DNA from: GCA-2733415 sp049609325
GTDB taxonomy: Bacteria > Bacteroidota > Bacteroidia > Flavobacteriales > Flavobacteriaceae
Length of the DNA: 20,347 nt
Reading direction: 5' to 3'
Assembly: GCA_049609325.1 (NCBI GenBank)
Contig: JBMYYK010000036.1
Span: 1-20,347 of the forward strand
Numbering within the stretch: position 1 is the first letter of the stretch; each line of letters opens with the position of its first letter. This document shows positions 1 through 8,126 of the stretch, piece after piece. Under the pieces are notes generated by a model that did not search any database, had not been told where the DNA came from, and saw only the letters and a list, made by a program, of their open reading frames with translations. The translations under genes and the position numbers were made by a program.

Positions 1-50
1 TCGTCGGGCTCATAACCCGAAGGTCACTGGTTCGAGTCCAGTTCCCGCTA
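1..50 (+). tRNA. Initiator tRNA-fMet (anticodon CAT), 5' end cut off by the window
   Basis: The anticodon stem TCGGG (4-8) pairs with CCCGA (16-20) around the loop CTCATAA, with anticodon CAT at 11-13. The T arm ACTGG/CCAGT encloses TTCGAGT (26-42). The 3' acceptor strand TCCCGCT (43-49) and discriminator A50 follow. CCA is not encoded, which is common in this phylum. Three consecutive G-C pairs in the anticodon stem are the hallmark of initiator tRNA, and the segment from 1 to 25 reads like the E. coli initiator, so I call it fMet rather than elongator Met. The acceptor 5' strand and D arm lie outside the window. Confidence 0.93.
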
Positions 51-56
51 CTAAGT

Positions 57-87
57 AAGAGTAATCAGAAATGGTTACTCTTTTTTT
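57..87 (+). terminator. Intrinsic terminator of the tRNA gene
   Basis: AAGAGTAATC (57-66) pairs with GGTTACTCTT (73-82), using one G-T pair, around a six-base loop. A run of T to position 87 follows. It sits 7 bases after the tRNA end and matches a factor-independent terminator. Confidence 0.8.
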
Positions 88-134
88 GTGGGGTAAATTT
101 GAAACAATTTTATATGTAGCATAAAGCTTTATAG

Positions 135-142
135 TATATTTG
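135..142 (+). promoter_or_regulatory. Candidate -7 promoter element of era
   Basis: TATATTTG fits the Bacteroidota -7 consensus TAnnTTTG and lies 22 bases before the era start codon. No convincing TTG-type -33 element is visible at the expected distance, so this call rests on the -7 match alone. Confidence 0.45.
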
Positions 143-164
143 CACAAACAGTTGTATTGATTAT

Positions 165-1049
165 ATGGAGCATAAAGCAGGTTTTGTAAATATTATAGGT
201 AATCCAAACGTAGGTAAATCAACCTTGATGAATGCCTTTGTGGGTGAAAAATTATCTATCATCACGTCTAAAGCGCAAACTACTCGTCATCGAATTTTGG
301 GTATTGTAAATGGAGACGATTTTCAGGTAGTGTTATCAGATACGCCTGGAATCATAAAACCAGCATATGAGTTACAATCATCCATGATGGATTTTGTAAA
401 AACGGCTTTTGAGGATGCTGATGTGTTAATTTATATGGTGGAAATAGGGGAACGTGCCTTAAAAGACGAAGCCTTTTTTAATAAAATAGCACATTCAAAA
501 ATTCCAGTATTATTGCTGCTTAACAAAATAGATGCGTCTAATCAAGAGGTGTTAGAAGACCAAGTGCAATATTGGGCAGAAAAGGTGCCTACGGCAGAAA
601 TATACCCGATATCTGCATTAGAAAACTTTAATGTTCCTGAGGTGTTTGAACGTATAGTAGAGTTGCTGCCAAACTCACCAGCATATTACCCTAAAGATCA
701 ATTAACAGACAAACCAGAACGCTTTTTTGTAAACGAGTGTATTAGAGAAAAAATATTACTGAATTACAAAAAAGAAATTCCGTATGCTGTTGAAGTAGAA
801 ACCGAAGAGTTTTTAGAAGATGATGATATCATCAGAATGCGTGCAATAATTATGGTAGAGCGCGATACTCAAAAAGGTATAATTATTGGGCATAAAGGTG
901 CTGCGCTAAAACGTGTAGGAGTTGAGGCAAGAAAAGATCTAGAGAAGTTTTTTGGCAAGCAAGTGCATTTAGAATTGTATGTAAAAGTTAACAAAAACTG
1001 GCGCTCTAATGCCAATCAGTTGAAACGCTTCGGATATAATCAAAAATAA
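165..1049 (+). CDS. era: GTPase Era, 30S ribosome assembly factor
   Basis: The 294-residue product has the size and domain order of Era: an N-terminal G domain and a C-terminal KH domain. Visible G motifs are the P-loop GNPNVGKS (residues 12-19), the switch II motif DTPG (59-62) and NKID (120-123). The KH signature with GHKG lies near residues 242-245. By family knowledge, Era binds the 3' end of 16S rRNA and acts in late 30S maturation in the cytoplasm, near the membrane. The ATG at 165 follows a candidate -7 element, and the protein begins MEHKAGFVNI as other Era proteins do. The stop is only 2 bases from the stop of the convergent gene downstream. A second assembly GTPase, der, lies just beyond that gene. 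Confidence 0.97.
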   Translation: MEHKAGFVNIIGNPNVGKSTLMNAFVGEKLSIITSKAQTTRHRILGIVNGDDFQVVLSDTPGIIKPAYELQSSMMDFVKTAFEDADVLIYMVEIGERALKDEAFFNKIAHSKIPVLLLLNKIDASNQEVLEDQVQYWAEKVPTAEIYPISALENFNVPEVFERIVELLPNSPAYYPKDQLTDKPERFFVNECIREKILLNYKKEIPYAVEVETEEFLEDDDIIRMRAIIMVERDTQKGIIIGHKGAALKRVGVEARKDLEKFFGKQVHLELYVKVNKNWRSNANQLKRFGYNQK

Positions 1050-1051
1050 AT

Positions 1052-1564
1052 TTAATGAGCTTGGCGTAATGTGTCGCGCATAAAATGATGTTGGTTTAAC
1101 ATTGTAGGAATATTCTTTTTCTTATTCATCTGACCAATAGCGTATAAGGTAAACCAAGCAATAATCAATAAGGCGTAAATAACAGATTGCGCAATGACAG
1201 GTCGGTTTAAATTCCAGTTTGTGTACATCCAAATGCTATTACCTAAAAATAGCATCACAATAACAAAATGAAGAAACATAAACAATGTCCAAATTGTTGG
1301 GTTCGGACCAAACAGTCCTTTAATAGTACAGTGTTGCTCATCTAAAGGTAAAATTTCTAAGTGCAATTGAGGCGAAGAAAACTGTTGCTCAGATTTTGGT
1401 TGTCTAATGAACACATGGTTGTCTACTCTGCTTACTAGAAAATCTGATTGTGAAGTTTTGGTGCTTTCAAAAGCAGACAAAACAACAGTATGAGATAAAT
1501 TATGCGTAAAATTAAACCGAGGTCTTAATATAGTATCATTGAGTTCCTTGTTAGCTAAAGGCAT
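1052..1564 (-). CDS. Unrecognised small membrane protein, two predicted helices
   Basis: I do not recognise a named family. Starting at the ATG at 1564 the product is 170 residues and begins MPLANKELND. An upstream in-frame TTG at 1588 would add 8 residues but is less likely. The first half is soluble, with alternating hydrophobic residues suggestive of beta structure, and contains an LEILPLDEQHCTIKGLFGPN stretch. Two hydrophobic segments follow (WTLFMFLHFVIVMLFLGNSI and VIYALLIIAWFTLYAIG), then a short charged tail rich in Lys and His. The protein is probably in the inner membrane, with the N-terminal domain and tail on the same side. It is alone on its strand between era and der, and its stop nearly touches the era stop. 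No function can be assigned from sequence. Confidence 0.75.
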   Translation of the reverse strand: MPLANKELNDTILRPRFNFTHNLSHTVVLSAFESTKTSQSDFLVSRVDNHVFIRQPKSEQQFSSPQLHLEILPLDEQHCTIKGLFGPNPTIWTLFMFLHFVIVMLFLGNSIWMYTNWNLNRPVIAQSVIYALLIIAWFTLYAIGQMNKKKNIPTMLNQHHFMRDTLRQAH

Positions 1565-1627
1565 GCTTTTTTTTGACTGAAGATACAATTTTTAATTGAT
1601 TCACTAATTTTTAAAAAATTAAATGAC

Positions 1628-1656
1628 TTTTTGCTCAAGGATATTCAGTACTTTTG
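1628..1656 (+). promoter_or_regulatory. Promoter of der
   Basis: TACTTTTG (1649-1656) is a perfect TAnnTTTG -7 element. A TTTTTG tract (1628-1633) about 15 bases upstream may act as the -33 element, although the spacing is a little short for the published consensus. The predicted transcription start leaves a leader of roughly 55 bases before the der ATG at 1720. Confidence 0.6.
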
Positions 1657-1719
1657 CAAAAAATTAGTTGAGATAATTGTCTGATGAATAGACGTTATCT
1701 GTAAACAATAGTAAAGAAT

Positions 1720-3024
1720 ATGGGTAATATAGTTGCAATTGTAGGACGACCAAATGTTGGGAAATCAACATTGTTTAATCGTTTAATACAAAAACGAGAA
1801 GCTATAATAGATTCTGTTAGTGGTGTAACACGCGATCGTCATTACGGAAAATCAGATTGGAACGGGAAAGAGTTTTCTGTAATTGACACTGGAGGATATG
1901 TAGTAGGAAGTGATGATATTTTTGAAGCAGAAATTGATAAGCAAGTTGAATTGGCTATTGATGAGGCTGATGCAATCATTTTCATGGTAGACGTTGAGTC
2001 TGGTATCACAGGTATGGATGAAGAGGTGGCCAATTTATTACGCCGAGTAAACAAACCTGTGTTATTAGCAGTAAATAAAGTAGATGCAGCAAACAGGTTG
2101 AATGACGCCGCTGAGTTTTACAGTTTAGGATTGGGAGAATTTTACCCGTTAGCAAGTATTAGCGGTAGTGGTACAGGTGACTTGTTAGATGCCTTAGTAG
2201 AAGTACTTCCAGAAGTGGAAGAAGAAGAGGAGTCAGAGTTGCCTCGTTTTGCGGTTATTGGGCGTCCAAACGCCGGAAAATCATCTTTTATCAATGCATT
2301 AATTGGAGAAGATCGTTATATCGTTACAGATATCGCAGGTACAACTAGAGATTCTATAGATACTAAATACAACCGTTTTGGGTTCGAGTTTAATTTGGTA
2401 GATACTGCGGGTATTCGTAGAAAAGCTAAAGTAAAAGAAGATTTAGAATTTTATTCTGTAATGCGTTCAGTACGTGCTATTGAATATAGTGATGTGTGTT
2501 TATTAGTTGTAGATGCTACACGTGATTTTGATTCTCAAGTGCAAAATATCTTTTGGCTAGCGGTAAAAAACAGTAAAGGGATTGTCATTTTAGTTAATAA
2601 ATGGGATTTGGTAGAAAAAGACCATAAAACTACTAAAGCCTATGAAGCGCATATAAGAGAGCAAATAGCACCATTTACTGATGTGCCAATTATATTTATG
2701 TCTACAGTAACTAAACAGCGTATCTATAAAGCTATAGAAACTGCGGTGGAAGTGTTTCAAAATAGAAGTAAGAAAATTCAAACGAGTAAGTTTAATGATA
2801 CGATGTTGCCAATTATAGAGCACACGTCTCCACCAGCTTATAAAGGTAAGTTTATAAAAATTAAGTATTGCATGCAATTGCCTACAAAAACACCACAGTT
2901 TGTGTTTTTCTGTAATTTACCGCAATATATCAGAGACGGATACAAACGTTTTATAGAAAACAAATTACGAGAGCATTACGGCTTTTCTGGAGTGCCAATT
3001 AAAATATATTTCAGAAAAAAGTAA
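1720..3024 (+). CDS. der: GTPase Der (EngA), 50S ribosome assembly factor
   Basis: The 434-residue product has the tandem G domains unique to the Der family. The first P-loop is GRPNVGKS (residues 9-16) with DTGG (57-60) and NKVD (119-122). The second is GRPNAGKS (181-188) with DTAG and NKWD. The two are joined by an acidic linker (EVEEEEESE, residues 165-173). The C-terminal KH-like domain ends in the typical basic tail (IKIYFRKK). Der is an essential GTPase that associates with the 50S subunit during its maturation. The length is normal and there is no sign of truncation. It has its own -7 element and a strong terminator, so it is probably a single-gene unit. Confidence 0.97.
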   Translation: MGNIVAIVGRPNVGKSTLFNRLIQKREAIIDSVSGVTRDRHYGKSDWNGKEFSVIDTGGYVVGSDDIFEAEIDKQVELAIDEADAIIFMVDVESGITGMDEEVANLLRRVNKPVLLAVNKVDAANRLNDAAEFYSLGLGEFYPLASISGSGTGDLLDALVEVLPEVEEEEESELPRFAVIGRPNAGKSSFINALIGEDRYIVTDIAGTTRDSIDTKYNRFGFEFNLVDTAGIRRKAKVKEDLEFYSVMRSVRAIEYSDVCLLVVDATRDFDSQVQNIFWLAVKNSKGIVILVNKWDLVEKDHKTTKAYEAHIREQIAPFTDVPIIFMSTVTKQRIYKAIETAVEVFQNRSKKIQTSKFNDTMLPIIEHTSPPAYKGKFIKIKYCMQLPTKTPQFVFFCNLPQYIRDGYKRFIENKLREHYGFSGVPIKIYFRKK

Positions 3025-3030
3025 TAATTA

Positions 3031-3064
3031 AAAAAGCGCTATCAATTCAGATGGCGCTTTTTTT
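3031..3064. terminator. Terminator between der and the convergent merR-like gene
   Basis: A 13-bp stem, 3031-3043 with 3050-3062, encloses the loop AATTCA. Its core is GCGC/GCGC with one T-G pair. A-runs on the left and T-runs on the right make it usable in both directions, which suits two convergent genes. It overlaps the last bases of the minus-strand gene, whose stop codon is at 3063-3065. Confidence 0.85.
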
Positions 3065-3395
3065 AATCTAGATGCTCTTTAAATTTTAGCAATTCGGTTT
3101 TTATATGTTCTAATTTTCGGATAATTTCAAAGTTGTGCAAGGTCTTTCTCTTTTCATCCTTCAAGTGAGTTTTGGCACCATCAAGAGTATACCCTTTGTC
3201 TTTTACCAAATAGAATATAAGTTCTAAGTTTTTAATGTCTTCTGGTGTGAATTTCCGATCACCTTTGGCATTTTTTTTAGGTTTTAAAACGTCAAATTCT
3301 TTTTCCCAAAATCGTATCAGAGAGGTGTTAACGCCAAATGCTTTAGCCACTTCTCCAATTTTATAATATCGTTTTTCAGGAAGATTGATGTGCAT
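3063..3395 (-). CDS. MerR-family HTH transcriptional regulator
   Basis: The 110-residue protein opens with a MerR-type winged helix: YYKIGEVAKAFGVNTSLIRFWEKEF (about residues 10-34) and RKFTPEDIKNLELIFYLVKDKGYTLDGAK further on. The rest is a short coiled-coil-like helix (KLEHIKTELLKFKEHL). It lacks an effector domain and the metal-binding cysteines of classical MerR, so no inducer can be guessed. The start codon overlaps the stop of the upstream M23 peptidase gene by one base (TAATG), so the two are translationally coupled in one operon. That coupling hints that the regulator works in the same envelope context, but this is inference. The placement next to alaS resembles what I recall from other flavobacteria. 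Confidence 0.9.
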   Translation of the reverse strand: MHINLPEKRYYKIGEVAKAFGVNTSLIRFWEKEFDVLKPKKNAKGDRKFTPEDIKNLELIFYLVKDKGYTLDGAKTHLKDEKRKTLHNFEIIRKLEHIKTELLKFKEHLD

Positions 3396-4363
3396 TAGTC
3401 AAAAGATTGGTTTTCTTGAGCGGCTTTTTCAAGCATAATTTCGTATTCTTCTGCAGATAAGTCACCGTGGTAGAAGTTTACAGGATTTATCGGTTTTCCG
3501 TTTTTATGCACTTCATAGTGTAGGTGTGGCCCCGATGATAATCCTGAGTTCCCTACATAACCAATAATATCACCACGTTTTACTTTTTTACCTTTACGTG
3601 TGTTAAATTTCTGCATGTGTCCATATTTGGTTACATAGCCATATCCATGATCTATATAAACCGCTTTACCTAAAGCCCCAGAGCGTTTAGCTTGGGTAAC
3701 AACACCGTCACCTGTAGCGTAAATAGGTGTTCCTTTCTTTGCAGTAAAATCCATACCATGATGCATTCTTCTATACTTTAAAATAGGATGTATACGCATT
3801 CCGTAGCCTGAAGCCATACGGGTTAAATCTTTATTTTGTACAGGTTGTATTGCCGGTATCGCTTTAAGAAGATCTTCTTTATCTGTAGCTAACTTTTCAA
3901 TTTCGTCTAAAGATCTAGATTGGACTTCAATCTCTTTGATAAGCCGATCTACTCGTTTAGAAGAAGTAATGATAAGTTCTGAATTTCCAGTACCCTCAAG
4001 GTTTTTATAGCGGTTTACACCACCAAACCCTGCTTTGCGTTGTGTTAGTGGAATTGAATTTGCTTCAAAATGTACGCGATAAATATTCTCATCTCTATCG
4101 GCTATGTTTTGCATAACGCGCTCAGCAAGTTCAACACGCTTATTTAAATTGGCGTAATTTAATTTTAAGTTTTCATTCTCTCTTATGAGAATTTTTTCTT
4201 TTGGCGATTCAATATAACTTGAGACCATCACATAGCTAAAAAATCCAAATAAAGCTGCCGCTGAAAGGAACAAAAGTGAAAAGGTAAATGTGCGCCCTTT
4301 TTTTCTTTCTACCTTTCTATAAGAAAGCGTTTCAGAATCATAATAATATTTTACTTTAGCCAT
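3395..4363 (-). CDS. Membrane-anchored M23 (LytM) peptidoglycan endopeptidase
   Basis: The 322-residue protein has a short basic N-terminus, one transmembrane segment (about residues 26-48) and a coiled-coil-like region (about 55-90). The LytM domain follows (about 185-300). The zinc-site motifs are intact: HHGMD (His201, Asp205), YGHM (His249) and HLHYE (His280, His282). With complete ligands it is probably an active DD-endopeptidase that cuts peptide cross-links in the periplasm, rather than a degenerate activator of the EnvC type. The domain order (TM, coiled coil, LytM) is like that of M23 peptidases in cell elongation or division. It is first in a two-gene operon with the MerR-like gene and divergent from alaS, with a good -7 element upstream. 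Confidence 0.92.
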   Translation of the reverse strand: MAKVKYYYDSETLSYRKVERKKGRTFTFSLLFLSAAALFGFFSYVMVSSYIESPKEKILIRENENLKLNYANLNKRVELAERVMQNIADRDENIYRVHFEANSIPLTQRKAGFGGVNRYKNLEGTGNSELIITSSKRVDRLIKEIEVQSRSLDEIEKLATDKEDLLKAIPAIQPVQNKDLTRMASGYGMRIHPILKYRRMHHGMDFTAKKGTPIYATGDGVVTQAKRSGALGKAVYIDHGYGYVTKYGHMQKFNTRKGKKVKRGDIIGYVGNSGLSSGPHLHYEVHKNGKPINPVNFYHGDLSAEEYEIMLEKAAQENQSFD

Positions 4364-4377
4364 AAGATTAAATGTAC

Positions 4378-4385
4378 TATTTTTG
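4378..4385 (+). promoter_or_regulatory. Candidate -7 promoter element of alaS
   Basis: TATTTTTG fits TAnnTTTG. A CTTTAG sequence about 19 bases upstream (4354-4359) may stand in for the -33 element. The resulting leader before the alaS ATG at 4461 would be about 70 bases. Confidence 0.4.
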
Positions 4386-4409
4386 TGCGTTTAGAATACT
4401 AACGACATG

Positions 4410-4417
4410 CAAATATA
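4410..4417 (-). promoter_or_regulatory. -7 promoter element of the M23/MerR operon
   Basis: On the minus strand 4417 to 4410 reads TATATTTG, a perfect TAnnTTTG match, about 46 bases before the ATG of the peptidase gene at 4363. It lies downstream of the candidate alaS element, so the two divergent transcripts would overlap at their 5' ends by about ten bases. Confidence 0.5.
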
Positions 4418-4460
4418 AAAATTGTTTTTGTTAGATAGAACTTTATAAGTTAAGCATACT

Positions 4461-7085
4461 ATGAAATCTCAAGAAATACGTTCAAGGTTTTTAAACTTTT
4501 TCGAATCTAAATCACATAAGGTGGTGCCTTCTGCACCAATGGTCTTGAAAAATGACCCAACACTGATGTTTACTAATGCCGGAATGGTGCCTTTTAAAGA
4601 GTATTTTTTAGGGCAGAAAAAAATAGTAAATGCGCGTGTTGCTGATTCTCAAAAATGTTTACGTGTTTCTGGTAAACATAACGATTTAGAAGAAGTAGGA
4701 AAGGATACCTATCATCACACAATGTTTGAGATGTTAGGGAACTGGAGCTTTGGCGATTATTTTAAAAAAGAGGCTATTGCTTGGGCATGGGAGTTGCTAA
4801 CTGAAGTTTACAACATTGATAAAGATATTCTTTACGTTACAATTTTTGAAGGAGATGACAATGAAGGCTTAGCAAAAGATACCGAAGCGTATGATTTTTG
4901 GAAAGCGCATATTGCAGAAGACCGTATTTTATTAGGTAATAAGAAGGATAATTTCTGGGAAATGGGTGCGCAAGGACCTTGTGGGCCTTGTTCAGAAATC
5001 CATATTGACATTCGCTCAGAAGAAGAAAAAGCAAAAGTACCTGGTGCATCATTGGTAAACTTAGATCACCCTCAGGTTGTAGAAGTATGGAATTTAGTAT
5101 TCATGCAATACAATAGAAAGGCAGATGGTTCGTTAGAAAACCTGCCAGCTACACATATAGATACAGGTATGGGTTTTGAGCGTTTATGTATGGCGTTACA
5201 AGGCGTAAAATCTAATTATGATACAGATGTATTTACACCGTTAATTAGAGAGATTGAAACTATTACTGGTGTAAAATATGAAGATACAGATAAGGTAAAT
5301 GAGTCTACTGATGTTGCAATTAGAGTTATTGCAGATCATGTACGTGCTGTAGCGTTTGCTATAGCAGACGGGCAATTACCAAGTAATACAGGTGCCGGTT
5401 ATGTGATTAGAAGAATTTTAAGACGAGCAATACGTTACGGATTTACCTTCTTAAATCAGAAAGAACCATTTATTTATAAATTGGTGGAAACTTTAAGTGC
5501 GCAAATGGGAGAGGCATTCCCGGAAATTAAAGCGCAAGAAATTTTAGCACAAAATGTAATTAAAGAAGAAGAATATTCATTCTTAAAAACATTAGAACAA
5601 GGACTATTATTATTAGATACTATTGTTGCAGGTACAAATGGCAAAGAAGTGTCTGGTAAAAAAGTTTTTGAATTAAAAGACACTTATGGTTTTCCTGAGG
5701 ATTTAACGGCATTAATTCTTTCAGAAAAAGGCTATACGTATAATGAAGAAGACTATAAAATAGCTTTAAAAGAACAACAAGATAGAGGGCGTCAAGCAAC
5801 CGCAATAGAAACTGACGATTGGCAAATTCTTAGTAATGATGATGAAGAGGAATTTGTAGGCTATGATACTTTAGAGGTAGATGTGAAACTAACGCGTTAT
5901 AGAAAAATTTCTACCAAAAAAGATGGTGATCAATACCAACTAGTGTTTAACATGACGCCGTTTTATCCAGAAGGTGGTGGACAAGTTGGTGATAAAGGGT
6001 ATATCGAAACCTCTAACGGAGATGTCATTTACGTGTTAAATACAAAAAAAGAGAATAATTTAATTATCCACTATACTAAAAACCTACCAGAGAATCTTAA
6101 TGAGACGTTTAAGGCAGTAGTAGATAAAGAAGCTAGAGCGTTATCAGCAAGTAACCATACGGCAACACATTTGTTGCATCAAGCTTTGCGCACAATTTTA
6201 GGAACTCATGTAGAGCAGAAAGGATCGTTGGTAAGTCCGAAGCATTTGCGATTTGATTTTTCTCATTTTTCAAAAGTAGACGCAGACCAATTACAAGAGG
6301 TAGAAGATTTTGTAAACGCAAGAATACATGAGAATTTAAAATTAGAAGAGCAGCGTAATATTCCAATGCAACAAGCAATTGATGAAGGTGCTGTGGCTTT
6401 ATTTGGAGAAAAATATGGTGACAGTGTTCGTGCTATTCGTTTTGGGCAGTCAATGGAATTGTGTGGAGGAACACACGTAGCTCAAACAAGTGATATTTGG
6501 TATTTCAAAATTAAGTCTGAAGGTGCAGTTGCTGCTGGAATTAGACGTATTGAAGCCATAACCAATAAAGCGGTAGGCGGGTATTTTGAAACTATTGAAA
6601 AAGAATTTGATGCTGTGAAGCAAGTGCTGAAAAATGCTAAAAACCCTGTAAAAGCAATTTCAACATTACAAGATGAAAATACAGCTTTAAAAAAACAAAT
6701 TGAACAGTTACTCAAAGAAAAAGCAGGAAACTTAAAAGGCGATTTGAAAAATGAAATCACAGATATTAATGGGATTAATTTTTTAGCTAAAAAAGTTGAT
6801 TTAGATGCTAAAGGAATTAAAGATTTAGCGCATGAGTTGGGTGGTGAGTTAGATGATTTATTTTTGTTCTTTGGTGCAGAAAATGACGGAAAAGCAACGT
6901 TAACTTGTTATATATCTAAAAACTTAGTGTCTAGCAAAGATTTACATGCCGGAACAATTGTAAGAGAGTTAGGAAAGCACATTCAAGGAGGCGGAGGCGG
7001 ACAGCCATTTTTCGCAACAGCAGGTGGTAAAAATCCAGATGGAATTGATGCAGCTCTTGAGGCTGTGAAAGCATATTTAAATTAA
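4461..7085 (+). CDS. alaS: Alanyl-tRNA synthetase
   Basis: The 874-residue product has the full AlaRS layout. The N-terminal class II catalytic domain starts MKSQEIRSRFLNFFESKSHKVVPSAPMVL and includes the motif 2 region around FTNAGMVPFKEYFLG. It is followed by the tRNA-recognition domain. The editing domain has its four zinc ligands: HTATH (His566, His570) and CGGTH (Cys668, His672). A C-terminal DHHA1 domain ends with the glycine-rich IQGGGGGQPFFATAGG. The enzyme charges tRNA-Ala and hydrolyses mischarged Ser/Gly-tRNA-Ala. The length is typical and no catalytic or editing residue looks missing. The ATG at 4461 gives the conserved N-terminus directly. Confidence 0.98.
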   Translation: MKSQEIRSRFLNFFESKSHKVVPSAPMVLKNDPTLMFTNAGMVPFKEYFLGQKKIVNARVADSQKCLRVSGKHNDLEEVGKDTYHHTMFEMLGNWSFGDYFKKEAIAWAWELLTEVYNIDKDILYVTIFEGDDNEGLAKDTEAYDFWKAHIAEDRILLGNKKDNFWEMGAQGPCGPCSEIHIDIRSEEEKAKVPGASLVNLDHPQVVEVWNLVFMQYNRKADGSLENLPATHIDTGMGFERLCMALQGVKSNYDTDVFTPLIREIETITGVKYEDTDKVNESTDVAIRVIADHVRAVAFAIADGQLPSNTGAGYVIRRILRRAIRYGFTFLNQKEPFIYKLVETLSAQMGEAFPEIKAQEILAQNVIKEEEYSFLKTLEQGLLLLDTIVAGTNGKEVSGKKVFELKDTYGFPEDLTALILSEKGYTYNEEDYKIALKEQQDRGRQATAIETDDWQILSNDDEEEFVGYDTLEVDVKLTRYRKISTKKDGDQYQLVFNMTPFYPEGGGQVGDKGYIETSNGDVIYVLNTKKENNLIIHYTKNLPENLNETFKAVVDKEARALSASNHTATHLLHQALRTILGTHVEQKGSLVSPKHLRFDFSHFSKVDADQLQEVEDFVNARIHENLKLEEQRNIPMQQAIDEGAVALFGEKYGDSVRAIRFGQSMELCGGTHVAQTSDIWYFKIKSEGAVAAGIRRIEAITNKAVGGYFETIEKEFDAVKQVLKNAKNPVKAISTLQDENTALKKQIEQLLKEKAGNLKGDLKNEITDINGINFLAKKVDLDAKGIKDLAHELGGELDDLFLFFGAENDGKATLTCYISKNLVSSKDLHAGTIVRELGKHIQGGGGGQPFFATAGGKNPDGIDAALEAVKAYLN

Positions 7086-7091
7086 TTGATC

Positions 7092-7119
7092 ATCCCGCTA
7101 TTTAGCGGGATTCTTTTTT
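7092..7119 (+). terminator. Terminator of alaS
   Basis: ATCCCGCT (7092-7099) pairs with AGCGGGAT (7104-7111) around a four-base loop, followed by a T-rich tail to 7119. It fills most of the 37-base gap before the next gene. That gene therefore either relies on read-through or has a promoter I cannot see. Confidence 0.85.
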
Positions 7120-7122
7120 ACA

Positions 7123-8088
7123 ATGGAGTTTAGAACACAAGTACCAGTACAGAAACAAGACACTAATTTAATTGACTACATGTCAAAAGTGTTGTTGACA
7201 GGTTCTTGCTTTTCTGAAAATATTGGCGATAAATTATCGTATTTTAAGTTTCAGTCACAAGTTAATCCGTTCGGAATTTTATTTCATCCTAAGGCCATTG
7301 AAACATTTATTGATAGAGTGATCAATCAGAAGTTCTATTCAGAAGATGAATTGGTGTTTCAGAATGACCTCTACCATTGTTTTGATGCGCATTCTTGTTT
7401 GAGTAATCCTAATAAGGAGGATCTATTGAGTGATTTGAATTCAATTCTTACCTCTACTTTTGAACAGATACATACGACTACCCATGTAATACTTACTTTA
7501 GGAACGGCATGGGTTTATGAGTATAAAGAGACTGAAAAAGAAGTTGCTAATTGCCATAAAATTCCACAGCGAGAATTCAATAAAAAATTATTGTCTGTAG
7601 CAGAAATTAGAAACTCTTTATTGAATATTGAAAAACTAATAAGGTTAGTAAATTCAAAAATTAAAATAATTTATACAGTGTCTCCTGTACGTCATTTAAA
7701 AGACGGTTTTGTGCAAAATCAGCAAAGTAAATCACATTTGTTAACTGCAATTCATCAATTCTTAAGTCAAAAATTGGCAATCAATAATCTTAAATCATCT
7801 TATTTTCCGTCATATGAAATTATGATGGATGAGTTAAGAGATTATCGTTTTTATGCCGCTGACATGGTTCATCCTAACCAAGTAGCTGTAGATTATATTT
7901 GGAAACGATTTGTTGAGGCTTGGGTGTCTGAAAAATCTTTACACACAATGAAAGCGGTAGAGGTGATTCAAAAAGGATTGGCACATAAACCGTTTAATCC
8001 AAATTCTGAACAGCACCAGAAATTTATTGAACAGTTAGACATAAAAAAGGAAAACCTGATTAAAGATTTTCCTTTTATGCAGTTTTAA
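7123..8088 (+). CDS. GSCFA family protein (putative SGNH-like esterase)
   Basis: The 321-residue protein carries the family-naming motif TGSCFSENIG (residues 26-35) near its N-terminus. The GSCF serine or cysteine would sit where an SGNH hydrolase has its nucleophile. A late Asp-x-x-His motif, DMVHP (Asp247, His250), resembles the block V catalytic pair of SGNH/GDSL enzymes. I infer a hydrolase or esterase fold; the family has no firmly known substrate. There is no clear signal peptide, so it is probably cytoplasmic. It begins only 37 bases after alaS, directly behind a strong terminator, and has its own terminator downstream. Confidence 0.88.
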   Translation: MEFRTQVPVQKQDTNLIDYMSKVLLTGSCFSENIGDKLSYFKFQSQVNPFGILFHPKAIETFIDRVINQKFYSEDELVFQNDLYHCFDAHSCLSNPNKEDLLSDLNSILTSTFEQIHTTTHVILTLGTAWVYEYKETEKEVANCHKIPQREFNKKLLSVAEIRNSLLNIEKLIRLVNSKIKIIYTVSPVRHLKDGFVQNQQSKSHLLTAIHQFLSQKLAINNLKSSYFPSYEIMMDELRDYRFYAADMVHPNQVAVDYIWKRFVEAWVSEKSLHTMKAVEVIQKGLAHKPFNPNSEQHQKFIEQLDIKKENLIKDFPFMQF

Positions 8089-8089
8089 T

Positions 8090-8123
8090 AAAAGCCTCAA
8101 GTCAAGTGAGCTTGAGACTTTTT
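8090..8123. terminator. Bidirectional terminator between the GSCFA gene and the hydroxylase gene
   Basis: CTCAAG (8096-8101) pairs with CTTGAG (8111-8116). The stem extends through AAAAG (8090-8094) and CTTTT (8118-8122), with one C-A mismatch in between. The A-run on the left and T-run on the right allow it to work for both convergent genes. Confidence 0.75.
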
Positions 8124-8126
8124 GTG

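Noticed and set aside
1..50. Elongator tRNA-Met
   Set aside because: The anticodon stem has three consecutive G-C pairs and matches the initiator tRNA sequence.
1565..1588. TTG start adding 8 residues to the minus-strand membrane protein
   Set aside because: ATG at 1564 gives a natural N-terminus; the added residues (MYLQSKKS) have no support.
2590..2877. 95-codon minus-strand open frame within der
   Set aside because: It is antisense to the well conserved C-terminal half of Der and has no recognisable protein features.
6482..6760. 92-codon minus-strand open frame within alaS
   Set aside because: It is a shadow frame of the AlaRS C-terminal region; hydrophobic content arises from the complementary codons.
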